Assembly (NCBI GenBank): GCA_039807445.1
Contig: JBDHRG010000026.1
Span: forward strand, 1 to 27,293
Direction: 5' to 3'
Source of the DNA: JBDHRG01 sp039807445
GTDB lineage: Bacteria; Pseudomonadota; Gammaproteobacteria; Competibacterales; Competibacteraceae
DNA length: 27,293 nucleotides
Part shown: positions 15,204 through 24,418 of the stretch, one piece after another
Layout of the letters: each line of letters begins with the position of its first letter
Numbering within the stretch: position 1 is the first letter of the stretch
The notes under the pieces: generated by a model
The model's database searches: none
Told to the model about the DNA's origin: nothing
What the model saw: the letters and a program-made list of their open reading frames with translations, nothing else
Position numbers and translations under genes: made by a program

Positions 15204-16013
15204 ATGAGCAGTGTTCCGGTCCACGAGGATTTCGACCTCGACGCTTACTGCGCGCGCATCGGCTACGCCGGTGTGCGGCAACCGACGCTGGCCGTGCTCG
15301 AGGCGCTGCACTTCGCGCACGCGACGCGCATCCCGTTCGAGAACCTCGACGTGCTGCTGAAGCGACCGATCCGGCTCGATCTCGCCAGCCTGCAGGCCAA
15401 GCTGGTGCGCGGCGGGCGCGGCGGCTACTGCTTCGAGCACAACCTGCTGCTGCTGGCGGCGCTCGAGGCACTCGGTTTCGCGGTGACGCCGCTGGCGGCG
15501 CGGGTGCGTTACCGCACCGAGCGGCTGCTGCCGCGCACCCACATGCTGCTGCGCGTCGCGCTCGACGGGCGCGACTGGCTCGCCGACGTCGGCTTCGGCG
15601 GCGAAGGGCTGCTGCGGCCGGTGGCGATGGACGGCGAGCCCTCGGCGCAGTTCGCCTGGAGCTACCGCGTGGCCGAGGCATCGCCGGGGCTCCGGGTGCT
15701 GCAGTCGCAGCGGGGCGAGGCCTGGGAAGACCTGTACGCCTTCACGCCCGAGCCGCAGCTGCGCGTCGACTACGAGGTCGCCAGCTGGTACGTGTCGACC
15801 CACCCCGAGTCGCGCTTCGTGCAGACGCTGACGGCGCAGCTGCCCTCGCCCGAGCGGCGCCTGGTGCTGCGCGGGCGCGAGCTGGTCGAAGACCGCGGCG
15901 GCGAGGCGGTCGCGAGCCGTACGCTCGCCGACGAAGCCGAGGTGCTGGCGATGCTCGCCGAGCGCTTCGGCTTGCGCCTGCCGCCGGGGACGCGGCTCGA
16001 ACCGGGCGGATAG
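15204..16013 (+). CDS. nat: Arylamine N-acetyltransferase
   Basis: The 269-residue protein has the NAT catalytic triad: Cys76 in RGGRGGYCFEHN, His113 in RTHMLLRV and Asp128 in LADVGFGG. Also present are TRIPFENLDVLL (about 41-52) and WYVSTHPESRF. NATs move an acetyl group from acetyl-CoA to arylamines or hydrazines by a ping-pong mechanism in the cytosol. A strong GGGGGGAGG precedes the ATG. The length is usual for bacterial NATs. The gap to the upstream gene (15079-15203) is GC-rich with possible hairpins but no gene, so the gene may be transcribed alone. Confidence 0.95.
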   Translation: MSSVPVHEDFDLDAYCARIGYAGVRQPTLAVLEALHFAHATRIPFENLDVLLKRPIRLDLASLQAKLVRGGRGGYCFEHNLLLLAALEALGFAVTPLAARVRYRTERLLPRTHMLLRVALDGRDWLADVGFGGEGLLRPVAMDGEPSAQFAWSYRVAEASPGLRVLQSQRGEAWEDLYAFTPEPQLRVDYEVASWYVSTHPESRFVQTLTAQLPSPERRLVLRGRELVEDRGGEAVASRTLADEAEVLAMLAERFGLRLPPGTRLEPGG

Positions 16014-16335
16014 GTCGGGGCGAGCGAGGTGCTCCGGCGGCTCCACGTCGGGATGCGCGCGAGCCGCATGGCGTTCGGCCCGGCCGGACCGTTCGCCCGG
16101 CGGGCGGGCCCGGGAAGTGGCCGCAGAAGGCGATCCGCGCCGATGCCGTGCGGCCCGGTTTCGACTATACCGACATGCACGCGAACGGCAGCTTCATCGA
16201 GGTCGGCGGCCGGCGACCGATCCGGCTCGGGGCCCCGAGGCTCTGCCCGGGGCCGGGCGGCGGGGGGGGGTCAATCGAGGGCCGCTCGGCAAGGCCGCCG
16301 AACGGTCGCTTCGGTACAGCGCAACGGGGCCGCAC
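16014..16335. other. Non-coding gap upstream of the cyclase gene, with a G9 tract
   Basis: No gene is supported in these 322 bases. It holds GC-rich inverted stretches and a run of nine G residues at 16262-16270, 65 bases before the cyclase ATG. A patch TTTCGACTATACC near 16160 is the only AT-rich candidate for a promoter. Confidence 0.5.
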
Positions 16336-18090
16336 ATGCCTGGCGAGAAGGTCGAACGCAAGCTCACCGCGATCCTCAGCGCCGACGTCAAGGGCTTCAG
16401 CCGCCTGATGGGGGAGGACGAGGTCGGCACGCTGCGCACCCTGAATGCCTACCGCGAGGCGATCGACGCACTGATCGCGCAGCACCGCGGGCGCGTGGTC
16501 GACGCGGCCGGCGACAGCCTGCTGGCGGAGTGCGCCAGCGCCGTGGACGCCGTGCAGTGCGCGGTCGAGATCCAGTCCACCCTCGACGCCCGCAACGCCG
16601 AGCTGCCGCCCGGGCGGCGGATGGAGTTCCGCATCGGCATCAATGTCGGCGACGTGATCATCGACGGGCCGCAGATCTACGGCGACGGGGTCAACATCGC
16701 GGCGCGGCTCGAAGAGCTCGCCGAACCCGGCGGCATTCTCGTCGCAGGAACCGTCTACGACCAGGTCGAAGCCAAGCTGACCGGCGAGTACGAGTTCCTC
16801 GGCGAGCAGAAGCTGAAGAACATCGCCCGGCCGGTGCGGGTGTACCGCGTCGTCAAGGCGGGCGCGATCGCCGCGAAGGCGGGCCGCGAGGAGCCCGAGC
16901 TGCCGCCGCCCGACAAGCCCTCGATCATCGTCCTGCCGGTGGTCAACATGAGCAACGACCCCGAGCAGGAGTATTTCAGCGACGGCATCACCGAAGACAT
17001 CACCACCGAGCTGTCGCGGATGTCGGGGCTGTTCGTCATCTCCCGCAACTCGGCGTTCACCTACAAGGGCAGGGCGGCGAAGGTCAAGGACATCGGCCGC
17101 GAGATGGGGGTGCGCTACGTGCTCGAGGGCAGCGTGCGCAAGGCCGGCGACCGGGTGCGGATCACCGCGCAGCTGATCGATGCCACGACCGGGCATCACC
17201 TGTGGGCCGAGCGCTACGACCGCCCGCTGACCGACATCTTCGCCGTGCAGGACGAGATCGTCCGGCGGATCGTGACGACGCTGAAGCTCCAGCTGAGCCT
17301 GTCGGAGCAGGGCGTGCGCGTGCGCAAGTCGACCGCCGATCTGGATGCCTACGATCTCTACCTGCGCGGCACGGCGCTGCTGTGGCGCTTCACCAAGGAC
17401 GCCAACGCGCAGGCGCGGCAGCTCTACGAGCAGGCGATCGCGCTCGATCCGCGGTACGCCTCGGCCTACGCCAGCCTGGGGCTGTCCTACGCGTTCGACT
17501 GGATCTTCCAGTGGAGCCGCGATCGGCAGACCCTGGCGCGGGCTGCCGAGATGGCGCAGGCGGCCATCACCCTGAACGCCGCGTTGCCGCACGCCCACAC
17601 GACGCTGGGCTATGCCTGCCTCTGGCAGGACCGGCACGAGCAGGCGGTCGCCGAGGCCAGGCGCGCCATCGCCCTGGAGCCCAACAATGCCCACGCCCAC
17701 GTGGCCCTGGGGCATTTCCTGACCCATGCCGGACGGCCCGAGGAAACCGTGGCGCTGGTGAAGCGGGCGATGCGGCTCAATCCGCGCTATCCGGTGGCTT
17801 ACCTGCTGACCCTGGGCAACGGCTACTTCTTCACCGGGCGCTACGAGGAGGCGCTGGCGGCCTACCGGGCCTATGCCGCCCGCAACCCGGACTTCGCCGC
17901 CGCCCACGTCGGCCTGGCGATGAGCTACAGCATGCTGGGCCGCGACGACGAAGCCCGGGCCGAGGCCGCCGAACTGATGCGGCTCGAGCCCGGGGCTTCG
18001 CTCGAAGCGGTGAAGGTGATCTTCCCGTTCAAGGACCCGGCGATGCTGGAACTGATGCTCGCGGCCCTGCGCAAGGCGGGCCTGACGTGA
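16336..18090 (+). CDS. Class III adenylate/guanylate cyclase with TolB-like and TPR domains
   Basis: The 584-residue protein has three parts. Residues about 8-180 are a class III cyclase domain with the two metal-binding Asp (ILSADVKGFS, Asp17; AAGDSLLAE, Asp60) and the transition-state pair Asn120 and Arg124 in IYGDGVNIAARLE, so it looks active. Residues about 196-320 are a TolB N-terminal-like region (IIVLPVVNMSNDPEQEYFSDGITEDI and VRYVLEGSVRKAGDRVRITAQLID). The rest is TPR repeats. No signal peptide or membrane segment is seen, so it is probably a soluble enzyme making cAMP (or cGMP) under control of protein partners. The ATG lies 65 bases after a G9 tract. No weak reading frame breaks are seen. 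Confidence 0.88.
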   Translation: MPGEKVERKLTAILSADVKGFSRLMGEDEVGTLRTLNAYREAIDALIAQHRGRVVDAAGDSLLAECASAVDAVQCAVEIQSTLDARNAELPPGRRMEFRIGINVGDVIIDGPQIYGDGVNIAARLEELAEPGGILVAGTVYDQVEAKLTGEYEFLGEQKLKNIARPVRVYRVVKAGAIAAKAGREEPELPPPDKPSIIVLPVVNMSNDPEQEYFSDGITEDITTELSRMSGLFVISRNSAFTYKGRAAKVKDIGREMGVRYVLEGSVRKAGDRVRITAQLIDATTGHHLWAERYDRPLTDIFAVQDEIVRRIVTTLKLQLSLSEQGVRVRKSTADLDAYDLYLRGTALLWRFTKDANAQARQLYEQAIALDPRYASAYASLGLSYAFDWIFQWSRDRQTLARAAEMAQAAITLNAALPHAHTTLGYACLWQDRHEQAVAEARRAIALEPNNAHAHVALGHFLTHAGRPEETVALVKRAMRLNPRYPVAYLLTLGNGYFFTGRYEEALAAYRAYAARNPDFAAAHVGLAMSYSMLGRDDEARAEAAELMRLEPGASLEAVKVIFPFKDPAMLELMLAALRKAGLT

Positions 18091-18130
18091 CGGGGTTGCG
18101 GCGTCGGCGGGCGCCGTCGGATACCTCCCC

Positions 18131-18522
18131 CTACGCCACCTCGGCGCATCGCAGCTCCTGGATTGCCCGCGCCATCTGACTGAAGTCGCGGTCGTCGTGC
18201 AGCAGCACCAGACCGTGCTCGATGGCGGCTTGCGCGATCAGGCAGTCGTTTGCACTGCGTACCGTGACGCCCGCGCGTCGGCAGCGAAAGTAAAGCCAGG
18301 CCGCCGCGACATGGCTCCGCACCGGATCGACCGGCAGGTGGAGCGTGAGCGCTTGGAAGTAGGCCGACAGTCGGTGGAAGCGAGCTTCCGAATCGGCCCC
18401 TTGCAGGATTTCTTGCAGGATCTGTGGCGTGATTCCGACACCTCCCGAAGACGCTCCACCGCCGGCGTGTCATGGCCGCGCAGGTAGCCGATCCAGACGG
18501 AGGTATCGACGAGCAGGCTCAA
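18131..18522 (-). pseudogene. vapC: Frameshifted VapC PIN toxin
   Basis: The N-terminal half reads LLVDTSVWIGYLRGHDTPAVERLREV (PIN Asp) from a TTG at 18522 that overlaps the antitoxin stop. The rest of the domain (ITPQILQEILQGADSEARF, then VRSANDCLIAQAAIEHGLVLLHDDRDFSQMA) lies in another frame. The switch is at about 18435-18445. Relatives have several more residues at this point (before the ITP-x-xLQE segment), so a small out-of-frame deletion is likely. All catalytic acidic positions are still encoded, which suggests recent loss, or a sequencing error. Confidence 0.75.
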
Positions 18523-18728
18523 GAGGGATCCCCTGTTCGCACGGCCTTGTAGTCGTAGTCTTCGCGGATGCCGCCCGTGCCGTACAGATCGCGGATGTCG
18601 AGCGCGCGTCGATGGTTCTGCACGAATTCGCTGAGTGCGAGCGAGATCACTTCGGACTCGGTCGCGGCCGGAGCGACGTTCAGCGCTTCGCGCAGCAGGG
18701 TTTCGTCGAGCTCGATCATGGCGCGCAT
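18519..18728 (-). CDS. vapB: VapB-type antitoxin
   Basis: The 69-residue protein has the VapB pattern MIELDETLLREAL--APAATESEVISLALSEFVQNHRR followed by an acidic D-RDLYGTGGIREDYDYKAVR tail typical of antitoxins that end just before VapC. GGAGGAG precedes the ATG at 18728. Its stop overlaps the toxin start. With the toxin disrupted it may be an orphan or serve as a cross-neutralising antitoxin. Confidence 0.85.
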   Translation of the reverse strand: MRAMIELDETLLREALNVAPAATESEVISLALSEFVQNHRRALDIRDLYGTGGIREDYDYKAVRTGDPS

Positions 18729-18800
18729 GGGGGCTCCTCCGGCAGATTCGGCGATGGAGCCAAGTTAGCACGAGGATCCCGGCAGTGGGTCGGACCCTGT

Positions 18801-20963
<2,163 letters not shown>

Positions 20964-20998
20964 AGGCCGGCAAGTTTACCGGGCGGTGGGGAATGGGC

Positions 20999-21066
20999 AA
21001 TCGGGGAATGGGTGATGGGGAATGGGGTATGTCCATCCCTCATTACCCATCACCCATCACCCGATT
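20999..21066. repeat. Large hairpin built of GGG(T/G)(G/A)ATG units
   Basis: The arms 20999-21024 and 21041-21066 pair at 23 of 26 positions around a 16-base loop. Each arm is made of GGGTGAT/GGGGAAT heptamer-like units in tandem. It lies between the divergent recQ and Nudix genes. Such heptamer-hairpin repeats are seen in many GC-rich proteobacteria. The role is unknown. Confidence 0.7.
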
Positions 21067-21124
21067 CTGCCCGTCATCGAAACTGTGGCATCGTGGCGCA
21101 TCGCCCGAACCCGAGGAGGCGCCG

Positions 21125-21685
21125 ATGCCTGCCACCGTCCAGGACGAACCGTTCGACGTCGTCGACGCGCGCGACGAAGTGATCGGCCGGGCGACGCGCG
21201 CCGAGGTGCACCGCCGCGGCTGGCTGCACCGCGCGGTGCACGTGCTGGTGTTCAACGCCGCGGGCGAGGTGTTCCTGCAGCAGCGCGCGCCGGACAAGGA
21301 CAGCGATCCCGGATCGTGGGATTCCTCGGCCGCCGGCCACCTCGCCGCCGGCGAGGATTACGACGCCTGCGTGCCGCGCGAGCTCGCCGAAGAGCTCGGG
21401 CTGGTGCTCGCGCGCCCCGCCGAACGGCTGTTCAAGCTCGGGGCGGGGCCGGATACGCACCACGAGTTCGTCTGGGTCTATCGCGCCGAAGCCGAGGGGC
21501 CGTTCGCGCTCGACCCGGTCGAGGTCGCCGACGGCGCCTGGTTCACGCTCGGGCAAGTCGACGCCTGGGTGCGCGGGCGGCCGCACGAGCTGACGCCGCC
21601 GTTTCGGCTGCTCTGGGCGCGGCTGCGGGGATGGCAGGCGATCGGCGTATCATCGGGCTCTCCGTCCGCTCGGACGCCGCCGTGA
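21125..21685 (+). CDS. Nudix hydrolase (YfcD-like)
   Basis: The 186-residue protein has the Nudix box G-x5-E-x7-R-E-x2-E-E-x-G: GHLAAGEDYDACVPRELAEELGL (about 74-96). The N-terminus (FDVVDARDEVIGRATRAEVHRRGWLHRAVHVLVFN) and overall length match the YfcD branch, which also resembles isopentenyl-diphosphate isomerase. It probably hydrolyses a nucleoside diphosphate derivative in the cytosol; the substrate is not known. GAGGAGG lies just upstream of the ATG. The next gene starts 10 bases after its stop, so the two are probably co-transcribed. Confidence 0.9.
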   Translation: MPATVQDEPFDVVDARDEVIGRATRAEVHRRGWLHRAVHVLVFNAAGEVFLQQRAPDKDSDPGSWDSSAAGHLAAGEDYDACVPRELAEELGLVLARPAERLFKLGAGPDTHHEFVWVYRAEAEGPFALDPVEVADGAWFTLGQVDAWVRGRPHELTPPFRLLWARLRGWQAIGVSSGSPSARTPP

Positions 21686-21695
21686 ACGCACACCG

Positions 21696-22709
21696 ATGAA
21701 GCGCACCGCCATCGCCCTCGCCGTCGCGCTGCTCGCGCCCGTCACCGTCGCCCGCGCCGAGGGCTGGGTCGATCTGCTCGACGAAGCCGCCCGCGCGCTG
21801 CAGCAGGGCGGCGTGCCGGGACTGCTCGAACACGGGCTGCGCGAGCTCGACGCGCTCGAGGCGCGCGCCCGCGAGGCGCTGCGCCGCGCCCGCCCCGCCG
21901 AGCCCTGCCGCGCCCGCGGCGAGCGGCTCGCCGCCGAGCTGCCGCGGGCGATCCGGTTGGCCGAGCGCAGCGGCGCGATCTTCCGCCACGACTTCGGCGA
22001 GCGGCTGGCGCGGCGCGGGCTAGCCGAGGGCGAGTTCCGTTCGGCCGCGGGCGAGGCGCTGATCGCGCTGCAGGCGCAGCGGGGCGAGTTCTACGCCGAG
22101 GTCTACCCGGAAAGCGGCGATGCGCCGGTGGCGGTGGTGTTCCGCGGCACGCGCGCCGATTCGGCCTCGGACATCGTCACCGACCTCGGTCATGCCTTCG
22201 GCCTGGCGATGCCGTACTACGCCTGGGCCGATGCGGTGCTGGCCGAGGTGGCGCGGCGCTTCCCCGGCCGGCGCGTGATCGCCGCCGGGCACTCGCTCGG
22301 CGGCGGGCTGGCGATGTACGCGGCGGCGCGCAACGGCCTGGAAGCCCGGGTGTTCAACCCGGCCGGGCTGTCCGATGGTGTCGTCGGGCGCGAGCTCGAC
22401 CCCGTGCGGCTGTCACGGGCAGCGGCCGGCATCCGCGCCTACGTCGCGCGCGAGGGCGAGCGCTTCGACCCGGTCGCGACGCTGTCGCTGGCCGGGCGCT
22501 CGCACATCCTCGGGCAGATCGTGCTGGTGCCGGTCGCGGGCGGCAGCGAGGTCTGGGTCGACCATCGCCCCGAACCGCTGCTCGCCGGGCTGCACGCGTT
22601 GCAGCGCCGGGCCGAACGCCAGGGTCCGACCGCGGTGTGCGACGCGGCGCTGGGGCCGCTGCCGGGGGCCGCGGGTGCGACGGGGAGTCCCGCCGGAGAC
22701 TTCATCTGA
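21696..22709 (+). CDS. Exported class 3 lipase-family protein
   Basis: The 337-residue protein begins with a signal peptide (MKRTAIALAVALLAPVTVARA), so it is exported. The mature part contains VAVVFRGTRADSASDIVTDL, the oxyanion loop of class 3 lipases, and the nucleophile elbow VIAAGHSLGGGLAMYAA with the catalytic Ser. A candidate Asp (RFDPVATLSL) and His (WVDHRPEPLLAGLHAL) follow. The N-terminal 60 residues are Arg/Glu-rich and helical. Natural substrates are unknown, and the family also includes phospholipases. It sits between the Nudix and dioxygenase genes with short gaps. Confidence 0.8.
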   Translation: MKRTAIALAVALLAPVTVARAEGWVDLLDEAARALQQGGVPGLLEHGLRELDALEARAREALRRARPAEPCRARGERLAAELPRAIRLAERSGAIFRHDFGERLARRGLAEGEFRSAAGEALIALQAQRGEFYAEVYPESGDAPVAVVFRGTRADSASDIVTDLGHAFGLAMPYYAWADAVLAEVARRFPGRRVIAAGHSLGGGLAMYAAARNGLEARVFNPAGLSDGVVGRELDPVRLSRAAAGIRAYVAREGERFDPVATLSLAGRSHILGQIVLVPVAGGSEVWVDHRPEPLLAGLHALQRRAERQGPTAVCDAALGPLPGAAGATGSPAGDFI

Positions 22710-22747
22710 TGCGTCGACGGCGGCAGTGCCGCCGGGAGGGGAGTGCG

Positions 22748-23383
22748 ATGAATACTCGTGATCGTCGCCGGGTGCTGCTCGCCTTGGGTGCGCTGGCGCT
22801 GCTGCCGGCTGCGGTGCGCGCCGCGGCGCTGCGGCCGACCCCGGCCAATGCGCTCGGGCCGTTCTACCCGCAGCGCCTGCCGGCGGAAGCCGACGCCGAC
22901 CTGGCCGAATTCGCCGGCGGCCGCGCCGCGGGCCGGCTGCTGTACGTGGCCGGGCGCGTGCTCGACGCGCAGGGTCGGCCGCTGGCCGGCGTGCGGCTCG
23001 AGCTGTGGCAGGCCGATGCCGGCGGGCGTTACCATCACGTGGCCGACGACGGCGGAGCGGCGCTCGATCCGCACTTCCAGGGCTACGCCCGGCTCGCGAC
23101 CGACGCCGAGGGGCGCTTCGGGCTGCGCACGGTCAAGCCCGGCGCCTACCCCTTCGGCGCCGGCGCGCAGCGCACGCCGCACATCCATTTCATCGTCGAC
23201 GACGGCCGCGCGCGGCTGGTGACGCAGATGTTCTTCGAGGACGAACCGCTGAACGCGCGCGACCCGCTGTACCGCCGCCTCGGCGAGGCCCGCGCCGCGG
23301 CCACCTCGCGCCCCGTGCCGCTGCCGCCCGGCGCCGAGCGGGACGCACTGGCGGTGGCCTGGGACATCGTGCTGCCGGGCTGA
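22748..23383 (+). CDS. Exported intradiol ring-cleavage dioxygenase-like protein
   Basis: The 211-residue protein has a Tat- or Sec-type leader (RDRRRVLLALGALALLPAAVRAA, twin arginines present) and then the intradiol dioxygenase core: GPFYPQRLPAEADADL, VAGRVLDAQGRPLAGVRLELWQADAGGRYHHV (first Tyr ligand), FQGYARL (second Tyr) and RTPHIHFIV with two His ligands for Fe3+. Protocatechuate and catechol dioxygenases of this fold open aromatic rings between the hydroxyls. Exported single-domain members are known but their substrates are unclear. A GGGAGGGGAG stretch precedes the ATG. Close spacing to the lipase gene suggests the same operon. Confidence 0.87.
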   Translation: MNTRDRRRVLLALGALALLPAAVRAAALRPTPANALGPFYPQRLPAEADADLAEFAGGRAAGRLLYVAGRVLDAQGRPLAGVRLELWQADAGGRYHHVADDGGAALDPHFQGYARLATDAEGRFGLRTVKPGAYPFGAGAQRTPHIHFIVDDGRARLVTQMFFEDEPLNARDPLYRRLGEARAAATSRPVPLPPGAERDALAVAWDIVLPG

Positions 23384-23415
23384 GCGGGCCCGAAACAGAA
23401 GCAAACAACTGATGC

Positions 23416-23443
23416 TTGATTTATGCCCAAGCCTGTCCATACT
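23416..23443 (+). promoter_or_regulatory. Possible promoter of the IS607 transposase
   Basis: TTGATT (23416-23421) and CATACT (23438-23443) are 16 bases apart, four matches each to the sigma-70 boxes. The ATG lies 8 bases further, so the transcript would be nearly leaderless. ACTTGATCAATAT around the site is partly palindromic. Confidence 0.3.
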
Positions 23444-23451
23444 TGATCAAT

Positions 23452-24075
23452 ATGAGAAAGCAATATCGCATCAGCGAATTCGCCGAACGGATCGGTCGGG
23501 CACCGAGCACCGTTCGACGATGGGAGCGCGAAGGCAAACTGACCGCCAAACGCTTGCCGTCGGGTCAGCGTTACTTCGACGAATCGGACGTGCGGACGAT
23601 GCTGGGCGGTGCGCCAGAGAAGCGTCTGACCGTGGTGTACTGCCGCGTCAGCCGCGCCGGTCAAAAAGACGATCTGGAATCGCAAATCAAGGCGATGGAA
23701 GCTTACTGTTTAGCCGGTTCGATCGCCGTGGACGAATGGATCAAGGAAGTCGGCGGTGGGATGAATTTCAAGCGCCAGCGATTTCTCGACCTGCTCGATC
23801 GCATCCAGCGTGGCGAAATCGCCAGGGTGCTGATTGCACATAAAGATCGGCTGGTCAGGTTTGGTTTTGACCTGCTTGAACATCTGGCACTCGAACACGG
23901 CTGCGAGATCGTCGTCGTCAACCAAGAATCGCTGTCGCCAGAACAGGAAATGGTCGAGGATTTATTGGCGATCGTGCATACCTTCAGTGGCCGCTTGCAC
24001 GGCATGCGCCAATACGAAAAGCAAATCAAGACCGACTACCCGACCAGCCAGGAACCGAAGGAACTGCTGTCGTGA
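23452..24075 (+). CDS. tnpA: IS607-family serine recombinase/transposase TnpA
   Basis: The 207-residue protein has a MerR-like helix-turn-helix at the N-terminus (YRISEFAERIGRAPSTVRRWEREGKLTAKRLPSGQRYFDESDV) followed by a small serine recombinase domain with the nucleophile Ser67 in VVYCRVSRAGQKDDLESQ and the IAHKDRLVRFGFDLLE segment. This HTH-first layout is the IS607 hallmark. It catalyses cut-and-paste transposition with little target specificity. Frame and catalytic motifs are intact, so the enzyme may still be active. Confidence 0.93.
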   Translation: MRKQYRISEFAERIGRAPSTVRRWEREGKLTAKRLPSGQRYFDESDVRTMLGGAPEKRLTVVYCRVSRAGQKDDLESQIKAMEAYCLAGSIAVDEWIKEVGGGMNFKRQRFLDLLDRIQRGEIARVLIAHKDRLVRFGFDLLEHLALEHGCEIVVVNQESLSPEQEMVEDLLAIVHTFSGRLHGMRQYEKQIKTDYPTSQEPKELLS

Positions 24076-24161
24076 CCCCTGTCACCCGCATCCTGAGCGC
24101 CGAGTCAACGGCGTTGCCGGCGCTCGAGCGCATCTGCAAGACGATGGCGTTCGTGCGTGTC
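24072..24161 (+). pseudogene. Stub of the IS607 second ORF (tnpB-like), cut by ISAs1
   Basis: A GTG at 24072 overlaps the tnpA stop (GTGA), the usual tnpA-tnpB coupling. It reads TPVTRILSAESTALPALERI and then runs into the ISAs1 terminal repeat at 24162, ending at a stop at 24201. Only about 30 native codons remain. The tnpB assignment rests on position, not on a recognisable domain. Confidence 0.45.
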
Positions 24162-24394
24162 CAGGGCGATTGCATGAAGCCGGCGCCTGAAAGTGTAGTA
24201 TAGGGCTTAGGGAAGCAGATTACAGGTGGGGATGGCGGTGGAAGCAGGCTGTGAGTCCGGCAGCGCGCAGATGCTGCAGGCGTTCGAGGCGCTGGAGGAT
24301 CCGCGCAGCCGCACGTGCCCGTACCCGCTCGATGAGCTGTTGCTGGCGGCGCTGAGCGCGATTACCAGTGGCGCCGACGACTGGGTGAGCATGG
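24162..24394 (+). mobile_element. ISAs1-family left-end fragment
   Basis: It begins with the terminal repeat CAGGGCGATTGCATG (24162-24176) and includes the first codons of the transposase from ATG 24232: MLQAFEALEDPRSRTCPYPL and DELLLAALSAITSGADDWVS, the DDE_Tnp_1-associated N-terminal domain. It aligns closely with the inverted copy at 25889-26577 and breaks off at about 24394. The PHB depolymerase gene starts 25 bases later. Confidence 0.85.
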
Positions 24395-24418
24395 AGTTTG
24401 CAAAAGGAGGGATGTCGT

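Larger units (their letters stand above)
23384..24161 (+). mobile_element. IS607-family element, 3' part lost
   Basis: It contains the complete serine transposase gene and the first codons of the overlapping second ORF. The lower GC and different codon use start just after the dioxygenase stop. The exact left end cannot be fixed because IS607 elements lack terminal inverted repeats. The right end is cut at 24162 by an ISAs1-family left end. Confidence 0.6.

Noticed and set aside
13561..15681. Long minus-strand frame opposite the DUF4157 and NAT genes
   Set aside because: The plus-strand genes have clear motifs and ribosome sites. The opposite frame is Arg/Ala-rich without any recognisable domain.
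20990..21070. Short GGGTGAT-like tandem units considered as a CRISPR array
   Set aside because: Units are only about 7 bases without unique spacers, and the two arms are inverted, so this is a hairpin repeat.
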